A DNA stretch of 52,440 bases from NCBI GenBank assembly GCA_028288585.1, contig JAQBNL010000029.1:1-52440 (forward strand), written 5' to 3'. Source of the stretch: Chitinophagaceae bacterium. GTDB lineage: Bacteria; Bacteroidota; Bacteroidia; Chitinophagales; Chitinophagaceae. This document shows, one piece after another, positions 9,671 through 16,347 of the stretch. The notes beneath the pieces are model-generated. The model made no database searches and was not told where the DNA came from. It was given only the letters and a program-made list of their open reading frames with translations. Each line of letters starts with the position of its first letter. Positions within the stretch are counted from its first letter, which is position 1. Position numbers and translations under genes: made by a program.

Positions 9671-11524
9671 TCACTTTAGCAACTCATCAATAGTGGTATA
9701 CGAAACCGGGTGATAATTAGCCCGTGCCTTTGCATAAATACGCTGTGCCCATGCTTTGCCGTCAGGTGTTTTTATCATCTCTTTGTATAGCGGCCTCAAA
9801 AATTTTCTCCTGCCAACTTCTGTAAGAAATTTTTCAATGTAAGCATCCGCAGGATGGTATTGATGGTGTATAGCGAGGACGTACCATGCAGCCTGCACTT
9901 CGCTGTTGCCCGATGGGGTGAAATTAAATTCCTTATCCAGCTGCACCATTTCACCTGTTGTTAAGCCAGCAGGTAAGTGACTCAAAAAATACAACAACTC
10001 GTTGGTTGATTTTATATGCTGGTGCAAACCGGTAACAGGCGCCTTGCGGAGGTTGGCAATCGCACTGTCTATCTTAGTAAAATCTTCTGAAATACTTGGA
10101 GGAATATTTTTTGGAATACCGGGCTGGTACACCCATTCATTCACCATAATTTTACCAGCAAGCGCCTTATCACCTTTTATTAATTCTTTATTTAAGTAAT
10201 CAACAAACTGCTCTGTATTGCGTGACTGGAATGCATACGTATTAAAATAGTCCTTTAAAAAAGCATCAAACTTTTCTCTTCCTGCAGCGGCTTCAATGGT
10301 TTGTAAAAATGCATAACCTTTGTCATACACAATGTCGCTGCTGCCTTCATCAGGGTCACGTCCTTTGTAATCGCCTTTTAGTTTTGTGTCTTTACTGGTA
10401 GCGCCTTTTTCTTTAACCACATCAGTCAGCGCCTGCCTGCTAAGCACTTCCTGCATCTTTGCTTCGGCAGGTCCGTACACTGCTTCTGTGATGCGTTGCT
10501 GAAAATAAGTGGTGAAGCCTTCATTCAGCCACATGTCATTCCATGTTGCATTGGTAACAAGATTGCCGCTCCAGCTGTGCGCCAGCTCATGAGCAACAAG
10601 GCTTACCAGCGAACGGTCTCCGGCAATAACGGTGGGTGTTGCAAAAGTGAGATTGGGATTTTCCATACCCCCATAAGGAAAGCTTGGCGGAAGCACCAGC
10701 ACATCATAGCGGCCCCAGCGGTACGGACCATATAATTTTTCCGCCGCCGTTACCATCTTACCCATGTCGGCAAATTCCCATGCCGCTTTTTCCAGCATCG
10801 CAGGCTCTGCGTATACACCTGTGCGTTCATCAACAGGTTTAAAGGCAAGGTCACCCACTGCCAGTGCCAACAGGTAACTCGGTATAGGATGCGTTTGTTT
10901 AAAATGATAAACACCATCTGCATTTTTTTGCTGCGGATTTTCTGCACTCATTACCGCCAGCAGTTCTTTGGGAACACTAACCGTTGCATTGTAAGTAAAG
11001 CGTATACCAGGACCATCCTGGCTGGGCACCCAGCTTCGTGCCAGTATGGGCTCACTTTGTGTAAAGAGGAAAGGCTGTTTCTTTCCCAATGTTTGCTGCG
11101 GCTCCAGCCATTGCAATGCACCGGCATCTTTTGATGTGGTGTAATAAATATGTACCAAAGTATCAGCATCCGTAATTTCTATTTGCAACGGTTTGCCGAG
11201 GATAGAATCAACAGCACCAAAAGAAAACTTTGTTTCCTTTTCATCTGCGCCAACAGTTACCTTTTGTATCTCCAGCAGTTTTGTATCAAAAATAATATGG
11301 TCAGTTTTTGCAATGTTGTTTATGCTCCATGAAGCTTTGCCGCTTATTTGCTTTGTATCAAAATTTACTTTTATGTCCAGGTCAAGATGTTTTACAACAG
11401 CCTTGTCCGGCTCAGAAAATGTATGCGGATCTTTTTCTGTTTCAACGTTATCCGTTTGTGAAGTTTTTTGATTGCAGCTTATTGTAAATACCAGCAGCGC
11501 CAATAGTAATCTTGTAGTTTTCAT
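9671..11524 (-). CDS. M1 family aminopeptidase-like lipoprotein (leukotriene A4 hydrolase group)
   Basis: Zinc metallopeptidase of family M1, removing N-terminal residues from peptides in the periplasm or at the surface. The leader ends in a lipobox (FTISC). The substrate-binding GGMEN motif precedes the zinc site H312-E313-x-x-H316 (HELAHSW); the third ligand E335 lies in WLNEGFTTYF, giving the HExxH-x18-E spacing of the clan. The C-terminal helical domain (last about 140 residues) is of the LTA4-hydrolase type, not the long ERAP-like domain of E. coli PepN. The 617-residue length fits that group. An adjacent minus-strand peptidase suggests related use, but the 226-bp gap with an inverted repeat argues against one operon. 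Confidence 0.93.
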   Translation of the reverse strand: MKTTRLLLALLVFTISCNQKTSQTDNVETEKDPHTFSEPDKAVVKHLDLDIKVNFDTKQISGKASWSINNIAKTDHIIFDTKLLEIQKVTVGADEKETKFSFGAVDSILGKPLQIEITDADTLVHIYYTTSKDAGALQWLEPQQTLGKKQPFLFTQSEPILARSWVPSQDGPGIRFTYNATVSVPKELLAVMSAENPQQKNADGVYHFKQTHPIPSYLLALAVGDLAFKPVDERTGVYAEPAMLEKAAWEFADMGKMVTAAEKLYGPYRWGRYDVLVLPPSFPYGGMENPNLTFATPTVIAGDRSLVSLVAHELAHSWSGNLVTNATWNDMWLNEGFTTYFQQRITEAVYGPAEAKMQEVLSRQALTDVVKEKGATSKDTKLKGDYKGRDPDEGSSDIVYDKGYAFLQTIEAAAGREKFDAFLKDYFNTYAFQSRNTEQFVDYLNKELIKGDKALAGKIMVNEWVYQPGIPKNIPPSISEDFTKIDSAIANLRKAPVTGLHQHIKSTNELLYFLSHLPAGLTTGEMVQLDKEFNFTPSGNSEVQAAWYVLAIHHQYHPADAYIEKFLTEVGRRKFLRPLYKEMIKTPDGKAWAQRIYAKARANYHPVSYTTIDELLK

Positions 11525-11631
11525 TTTATAAAATTAAGGGAGAAATTTTGGAGAGAAATTCAAGGCAGAAAATTTCACATAGTTTTACTTGTTCAAAATT
11601 CTACTCTGCGGTCAGTTTCCGGCCCCAACAA

Positions 11632-11648
11632 AAACAGATAATCTGTTT
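11632..11648. promoter_or_regulatory. 17-bp dyad (AAACAGAT-a-ATCTGTTT), possible operator
   Basis: Two 8-bp half sites around a single centre base form a perfect dyad, too tight to be an RNA hairpin, about 110 bp upstream of the M1 peptidase start on the minus strand. It has the form of a dimeric-regulator operator, but no repressor or second site is visible, so function is a guess. Confidence 0.3.
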
Positions 11649-11691
11649 ACACCCAAATTAATGAATGATGCTTGTCTATAAAGCATAGTTA

Positions 11692-12012
11692 TTATGAAAG
11701 AAAACACGTAGGTAAAAAAGAATATGGGTCTATGGATGAATATTTTTCCTTTTCTTCAGGAAGTTCACCAAGGTCTATCTCAATAAATGATTTGGTTTCC
11801 CTGATATGCCAGAGGTATAATTTTTTGCCCGGCGACTGTTCACATATCTCGGGCAGCATATCGTGGAGCAGGCCATTCCAGCAGGCTTCTTCCAATTGTT
11901 CTCTCTCCGTAAGATGATTGTTGGCGCTATCATCTTTTTCACAACAATGCCTTGCTGAAAATTTAGTTCCGGTAAGCAATAAAATTTCCTGTTGGGTAGA
12001 ATTTGTTTTCAT
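11692..12012 (-). CDS. hypothetical protein, 106 aa
   Basis: I do not recognise a characterised family. The protein is soluble, with no signal peptide or membrane span. It is acidic in its second half (EIDLGELPEEKEKY) and has a Cys pair at residues 24-25 (RHCCEKD) plus Cys in EEACWNG and PEICEQ. The segment LYLWHIRETKSFIEI looks like ordinary folded sequence, and the reading frame is intact over an AT-rich region, which favours a real gene. It stands alone, 167 bp upstream of the M1 peptidase on the same strand. The overlapping plus-strand frames look like shadows. Moderate confidence that it is translated; no function proposed. Confidence 0.6.
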   Translation of the reverse strand: MKTNSTQQEILLLTGTKFSARHCCEKDDSANNHLTEREQLEEACWNGLLHDMLPEICEQSPGKKLYLWHIRETKSFIEIDLGELPEEKEKYSSIDPYSFLPTCFLS

Positions 12013-12353
12013 ATTATTATCATTTAAAAATTTTTATCGTAAATAAAAAATTCTTTTTTAACAATACGCCGCCAAAAAGGCGTCACCGATAATGCAAACG
12101 CTTATCGAAAAATTACACTTGTTAGGGATAAAATGTCTGTACAAAGACTATGTAATTAAAGTAAGCTTATGGATTTTCAAAAAGGAGATGGAAGCGGGGC
12201 AGTTAATGTGTGTATTGTAAATGTAGAAAACCTTTTTTAAATATGCAAGCTGGTTTGGTGAAAATAAAATGCTTAAATCTTACTTTACCCGGAGGATTGC
12301 TGCGGATTTGAATATGCGTAATACTGCAGGTAACTTCCTATACATTGACTTCC
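12013..12353. other. 341-bp gap without a convincing gene
   Basis: No open frame of believable composition is present; the longest ATG frame inside is about 23 codons. Two short inverted repeats occur: ACGCC/GGCGT (12066-12083) and CGATAA/TTATCG (12087-12107). Both are close to the start of the 106-residue gene on the minus strand and may belong to its promoter or 5' leader. Neither has a U-tract that would make a good terminator. Confidence 0.5.
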
Positions 12354-13547
12354 TTATTTAAAATTTAAGGCTAACGTAATAATGCTGGAGTTCAATCCAT
12401 CTGTGCGGTTGTAATGGCCATATCTTAATTCAAGGTTGTTTAAATGTTTTAAACCGGGGTTACCGCCTGGTGGTGAAAATCTTATTCCGGCACCATAAAA
12501 ATTGCTGTTGAATTTTGACAGGTCGTCATCAGTTGTATAAAATAGTTCTGATGCACTATGGCTTTTATAAGGCGCAAAATACTTAACACCATTTTGCGAA
12601 TAGTAACGGTAGAACGGGCTTATGGAAAGATATGGCGTAAGCTTTACGGGAAGCTCAATATTAAAGGTGCTGGCTGTTAAGCCCCAGTCATCATGATAAA
12701 AACGGTAGTATGAACGGATGATAAATTTATCGCCAAGAAAATAATTCAACCTCAGCCCTGCCGGAATTTTAAATCTCGAGGAGGGTAGCTTTTCATTTGT
12801 TTCTGCCCCATTGGTAAAAAATATCCTGTGAAACGGCGTGCTTAAATACCCGCTTTGGTAAATAAGATCCAGCATAAGAGAAAGCTGTAAGCGCTGGGTA
12901 AGCGACTGTGAAAAAGTAAGAGAGCCGCTGTAGGAATTTCTTGATGCCGATGGATAATTATTGTCACGCCCCTGCGTAACCGTTCGCATCTCAATAGGCA
13001 ATATCACTTTTAAATTATCAAGATAGGCCTGCAGCTTTATGCCGAACTCAGTGTTTTTATCTTTTGAAGTCTTTGTAAACCCTGTACCAAAACCAATAGA
13101 AGTATAATCGTATTCATTGGAGAAGGAGCCATTAAAACTTACTGCATTTCCCTTTTGCTCATTGGTGATGGTGTAAGAAGCAGAAGGATAAATCCGTGTG
13201 TCAGCATGTGATGCGGAAGAAATAGTTTGCGGATCAATTTTATCTGATGATGCAGAAGTGTAATGATCTATACCCAGCTCAAAGCTTACATCGTGTTTAC
13301 GGTTTTTGTTGTCGAACTTATTAAGCTTTAATTCAATAGTAGTGGCAAGGTCAGAAAGTTTCTCGGTACCAATACCGCCTGTAACAGGGGAAAGATTACC
13401 ATCCTGGTGGTAATAGCCGGTTACAAAATTTATTTCGGCGGGCTTTAATTTTTTATTTTTATAGGCAGAAGAATCAGTGGTGGTTTGAGAAAAAGCGCTC
13501 AATACCCCGATGTACATTCCAATTACTGCTAAAGATAATTTTCTCAT
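12354..13547 (-). CDS. DUF3570 family outer-membrane beta-barrel protein
   Basis: A 397-residue exported protein with a signal peptide (cleavage near AFSQ) followed by alternating hydrophobic/polar strands ending in a terminal aromatic-rich strand (TLALNFK), typical of an outer-membrane barrel. The start of the mature region (ITFVTGYYHQDG-like, residues about 40-55) and the segment SFELGIDHYTSASSDKID fit DUF3570. The role of the family is not established. It is the last gene of a minus-strand cluster: thioredoxin-like protein, ApbE, DUF4266 lipoprotein, this gene; the gap to DUF4266 is 50 bp. The recurring company of DUF3570 with DUF4266 and ApbE suggests the barrel serves an envelope redox or flavoprotein system, perhaps as a port. 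That function is inference. Confidence 0.88.
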   Translation of the reverse strand: MRKLSLAVIGMYIGVLSAFSQTTTDSSAYKNKKLKPAEINFVTGYYHQDGNLSPVTGGIGTEKLSDLATTIELKLNKFDNKNRKHDVSFELGIDHYTSASSDKIDPQTISSASHADTRIYPSASYTITNEQKGNAVSFNGSFSNEYDYTSIGFGTGFTKTSKDKNTEFGIKLQAYLDNLKVILPIEMRTVTQGRDNNYPSASRNSYSGSLTFSQSLTQRLQLSLMLDLIYQSGYLSTPFHRIFFTNGAETNEKLPSSRFKIPAGLRLNYFLGDKFIIRSYYRFYHDDWGLTASTFNIELPVKLTPYLSISPFYRYYSQNGVKYFAPYKSHSASELFYTTDDDLSKFNSNFYGAGIRFSPPGGNPGLKHLNNLELRYGHYNRTDGLNSSIITLALNFK

Positions 13548-13597
13548 TGTTTTTTTTAATTAATTCTTGCTATGATGGTGAGGCCACCAACATAGGA

Positions 13598-13825
13598 TTA
13601 GTTACATCCGCATCCACCACCGGTTTTACCCCCATTGGCTCCTGAAGCGCCTTCGCGGTAAACCTGGAAATTCATTTCAAATTTTTCTGCCTTTTTAGGA
13701 CTTAGTTCCATTTCGGCATCGTTCAAATATATTTTTTGATAAGCCTTTGGACCTGCGCAGGAATGCAGGATAAATGCACTGCTGATAAACAGGAACAGTT
13801 TAAAAATGCTGATGAGTTTTTTCAT
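13598..13825 (-). CDS. DUF4266 family lipoprotein with Gly/Cys tail
   Basis: A 75-residue lipoprotein: leader ending in LHSCAG, then about 55 mature residues. The core contains LNDAEMELSPKKAEKF, then FQVYREGASG, and ends in a Gly-rich tail closing with GGGCGCN, so two cysteines sit in the last four residues. This arrangement matches what I recall of DUF4266. The protein sits 9 bp downstream of apbE and 50 bp upstream of the DUF3570 barrel. The REGASGAN stretch loosely recalls, but lacks the acceptor Thr of, the SGAT-type motif that ApbE enzymes flavinylate in NqrB/C, so whether ApbE modifies this protein, and where, is open. The Cys tail could instead be a thiol or metal site served by the adjacent thioredoxin-like protein. 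Confidence 0.85.
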   Translation of the reverse strand: MKKLISIFKLFLFISSAFILHSCAGPKAYQKIYLNDAEMELSPKKAEKFEMNFQVYREGASGANGGKTGGGCGCN

Positions 13826-13834
13826 GTATCCGGG

Positions 13835-14785
13835 TTAAGAGATTTTAATGTTAGAAGAAGTGTAAAGTTTATTATTGTCATCAATAATTATGCAACTTAT
13901 GTGGGGTAGTTGGTTTATAAGGTGTAATCCTGCTTTTATTCCCATCACCATAACAGGTGTTGCCAATGCATCAGCAAGTTCTGCATTAGGTGCAATAATG
14001 GTCACACTTTTAATTCCTGAAACCGGCAAACCCGTGTTAGGATCAATTGTATGGGAATATTTTTTCCCGTTTATCACTGCATATTTTTCATAATTGCCCG
14101 AGGTGGCAACTGCCATGTTGGTAATGTTTAAAGAAGAGAAGGGATTATCCCTTGCTTCAGGGTCTGCAATACCGATGGTCCAGGGTTCGCCGGATGCCTG
14201 TAGGCCCCATGCAGAAAGGTCACCGGCTGCATTTACAATTCCGCTTTGTACATTCATTTGCTGCAAAACAGTTTTGGCTTTTTCTGCTGCATATCCTTTA
14301 CCGATGCCGCCAAAGCCGATACGCATTCCTTTCTCTTTTAAAAAAACAGTGCTTTCTTTTTCATCAACAATTACATTTTTATAATTGATAAGTCTTACTG
14401 ATTTTTTAGCGGTAGCAGCATCCGGCAGCGACTTCATATCCTTATCAAAATTCCAAAGCGATTTATCAACTGAGCCGTAAGTAATATCAAATGAACCTTG
14501 TGTTATATGAGAAATTTTCAGACTGCGCTGTATCAATTCTACCACTTCTCTTTCCACTTTTACGGCACTTATTCCGGCAAGTGCATTAATACGATTTGTA
14601 TCGCTGTCATCTTTGAAAGTGGTTAACAGTTTTTCTATACGCTGTATCTCTTCCACGGCAGCATCAATACAAATATCTGCATGGGCTGCATCCTGTGCCA
14701 TCACAGAGATTTCGAACCTGTTGCCCATAAGGCGCAACACCCTTTTATGTAATAGTGAAGTTTTTGTAAGCTCACCGATTTGCAT
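13835..14785 (-). CDS. apbE: FAD:protein FMN transferase (ApbE family)
   Basis: Mg-dependent enzyme that splits FAD and links FMN covalently to a Thr/Ser of target redox proteins. Family marks seen are MGNRFEISV at the N terminus, GSFDITYG, GFGGIGKGYAAEKA, NAAGDLSAWG, TSGNYEKY, SHTIDPNTG and the metal-binding ADALATPVMVMG. At 316 aa it is complete, but there is no signal peptide or lipobox: translation appears to begin at MQIGEL, overlapping the 3' end of the thioredoxin gene by 14 bp, so the two are translationally coupled. Most Gram-negative ApbE proteins are exported, so either this one works in the cytosol or its export is not obvious. Neighbours DUF4266 and DUF3570 are the natural candidate clients or partners. 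Confidence 0.93.
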   Translation of the reverse strand: MQIGELTKTSLLHKRVLRLMGNRFEISVMAQDAAHADICIDAAVEEIQRIEKLLTTFKDDSDTNRINALAGISAVKVEREVVELIQRSLKISHITQGSFDITYGSVDKSLWNFDKDMKSLPDAATAKKSVRLINYKNVIVDEKESTVFLKEKGMRIGFGGIGKGYAAEKAKTVLQQMNVQSGIVNAAGDLSAWGLQASGEPWTIGIADPEARDNPFSSLNITNMAVATSGNYEKYAVINGKKYSHTIDPNTGLPVSGIKSVTIIAPNAELADALATPVMVMGIKAGLHLINQLPHISCIIIDDNNKLYTSSNIKIS

Positions 14786-15212
14786 CAGCAGTTTGTTTTA
14801 TCTCATCAACAAATTGTTTGCCTGAGAGGTCGGGAAATCCATCCCATTGCTTTAATATTTTTCCATCTGCTGTTAATAAAATCGTATAAGGAAATTTACC
14901 TTCAGGATTATATTTATCAGCAAGGGTTTCATTCATCTTTTTTTGATCGGCAGATAATTTATGTTTATTCTGGCGGGGAAAATCAGCATTTACCAAAATA
15001 AGATTTTCGGATGCATAAGTAATAAAGCTTTCGCTTTCAAAAATATCTTTTTTTAACCGGATGCATGGCAGGCACCAGTCAGAGCCTGAAAAGTTCACAA
15101 GAATTAATTTATTGTTTTTTGATGCTTCTATTTCAGCATCTTTAAAATTTGTTTCCCATGATGCGGAGGTAAACAAAAGCGATGTAAAAAGAAGCGCACT
15201 AAGCAATTTCAT
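14772..15212 (-). CDS. exported thioredoxin-like protein (WCLPC)
   Basis: Periplasmic thioredoxin-fold protein of the Thioredoxin_7/DUF255-like kind. It has a signal peptide (first about 18 residues, ending near SAS), then the active site SGSDWCLPC (C47 and C50) and the later FPYTILLTADGKIL strand with the cis-Pro region. I chose the Met at 15212 because it starts directly with a standard signal peptide; an in-frame Met ten codons earlier would add residues ahead of it and cannot be excluded. It is the first gene of the ApbE/DUF4266/DUF3570 cluster and overlaps apbE by 14 bp. The likely role is reduction or maturation of cysteines in the envelope; DUF4266, with its Cys tail, is an attractive substrate (inference). 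Confidence 0.88.
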   Translation of the reverse strand: MKLLSALLFTSLLFTSASWETNFKDAEIEASKNNKLILVNFSGSDWCLPCIRLKKDIFESESFITYASENLILVNADFPRQNKHKLSADQKKMNETLADKYNPEGKFPYTILLTADGKILKQWDGFPDLSGKQFVDEIKQTADANR

Positions 15213-15415
15213 AAGTGATATTTTAAGGTGTAATTTAACCACAATTTAAACCAATATCATGCTATATTTCTATGTAAGCCTGTATTTGAGAAACCTTTAA
15301 CTAATAGCTGTTTTTTAATAAACTTTTATGATATGAGATGCAAATAAGATGAAAATGGTTGGGCGGGATAAGATGATTTGAGATTCGTTCCTGAAGAAAT
15401 AAAAATAATTTTAAA

Positions 15416-16246
15416 TCAGGCAAATGCAAATGCAAGCTGTGGTGAAGAAAGTTGATGGCATACCGGCACATCACTGTTTGAATTATGGATATGGTAAACC
15501 GCGGTTTCTTCATTCCTTGATGCCACAATCATCTTTACCCCATTTGCATTTTCATTAAATAATTCCTGTACAAGCTTAGGACAATTATTATTTTTTGAAA
15601 GATGCGATAACAACAGGTGTGTCATGAAGGAAGGTTTGTGCATTGTAAAAAGTTCCAGCGCCTGCTTATTACTAAGGTGGCCTTTATCTCCGCGGATGCG
15701 GTTTTTTAAAAAGTGCGGATACCTTCCCTGATCCAGCATAGTATCATCATAATTAGCTTCCAAAAAAGCAGCATGGCATTGTTTAAAATGATGAACAAGG
15801 TTTTCGCAGGGAGTGCCAATGTCAGTAAATACACCAACTTTTATGTGGTTGCAGTTGACAATAAAACTATACGGGTCTGCGGCATCATGAAATTTTGGAA
15901 AAGCAGTTATAGAAAGATTGCCGATAATAATGGGTTCATGTGCTGTGAAAGATGAAATTAAGTTCTTCTCCAGCTTAAGCCTGCTGTACCTGTGTGTTGC
16001 ATTGGTTATGTAAACCGGTAACTTATATTTTTTAGCCAATACCTGCAGCCCGCTGATATGATCGGTATGTTCATGCGATACAAACACTGCTTTCACGTTC
16101 TGCATACTAAGCCCAAGGCGCTTCATACGATTTTCTATTTCACTGCATGATATGCCTGCATCCACAAGAATGGCTTCGGTTTCGTTACCAACATAATAGC
16201 AGTTACCGTTACTCCCGGAATTTAATGATGAGATGAATAAAGACAT
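15416..16246 (-). CDS. MBL-fold metallohydrolase (YycJ/WalJ-like)
   Basis: Metallo-beta-lactamase-fold hydrolase of the YycJ group, cytosolic, implicated in other bacteria in DNA processing as a 5' exonuclease. The metal motif HEHTDH follows FVSHEH near residue 55; further ligands are expected at the His in KFHDAAD, the Asp in VFTDIGT and the His in SHLS. The start at 16246 gives the family-standard N terminus SLFISSLNSGSNGNCYYVG; an upstream Met four codons away is less likely. The C-terminal tail of about 30 residues after VYHIHN appears lineage specific. A single gene, with a 203-bp non-coding stretch before the thioredoxin-like gene. The general fold is certain; the substrate is not. Confidence 0.9.
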   Translation of the reverse strand: MSLFISSLNSGSNGNCYYVGNETEAILVDAGISCSEIENRMKRLGLSMQNVKAVFVSHEHTDHISGLQVLAKKYKLPVYITNATHRYSRLKLEKNLISSFTAHEPIIIGNLSITAFPKFHDAADPYSFIVNCNHIKVGVFTDIGTPCENLVHHFKQCHAAFLEANYDDTMLDQGRYPHFLKNRIRGDKGHLSNKQALELFTMHKPSFMTHLLLSHLSKNNNCPKLVQELFNENANGVKMIVASRNEETAVYHIHNSNSDVPVCHQLSSPQLAFAFA

Positions 16247-16267
16247 AGGCAGCAGCAAAGAAAAGCA

Positions 16268-16342
16268 GTTTCACGCAAAGGCTGAAAGAAAATAAAATAA
16301 AAAAGACACAAAGGAACCTGCTCCTTTGCATCTCTGCGCAAA
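16268..16342. repeat. degenerate intergenic inverted repeat (TTTCACGCAAAGG ... CTCTGCGCAAAA)
   Basis: The segment has the look of a dispersed Bacteroidota repeat built from 'CGCAAAGG' and 'CCTTTG/CTCTGCG' words in opposite orientation, with a central CAAAGGA-acctgc-TCCTTTG hairpin. It overlaps the terminator of the VWA gene. Related words (CAGAGAAC / GTTCTCTGCGG) occur at 9591-9659. Confidence 0.4.
16294..16328 (-). terminator. Rho-independent terminator of the VWA gene
   Basis: On the minus strand a perfect 7-bp stem (CAAAGGA/TCCTTTG, arms 16322-16328 and 16309-16315) with a 6-nt loop is followed by TGTC and then TTTTTTATTTTATT. It starts 20 bp after the VWA stop codon. Confidence 0.7.
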
Positions 16343-16347
16343 ATATT

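Noticed and set aside
12170-12241. Small 23-codon ATG frame in the 341-bp gap
   Set aside because: Too short, no ribosome-binding context and no sign of conserved sequence; treated as chance.
14772-14785. Trx-ApbE overlap read as a frameshifted fusion
   Set aside because: Both proteins are full length with proper ends and starts; the 14-bp overlap is normal translational coupling.
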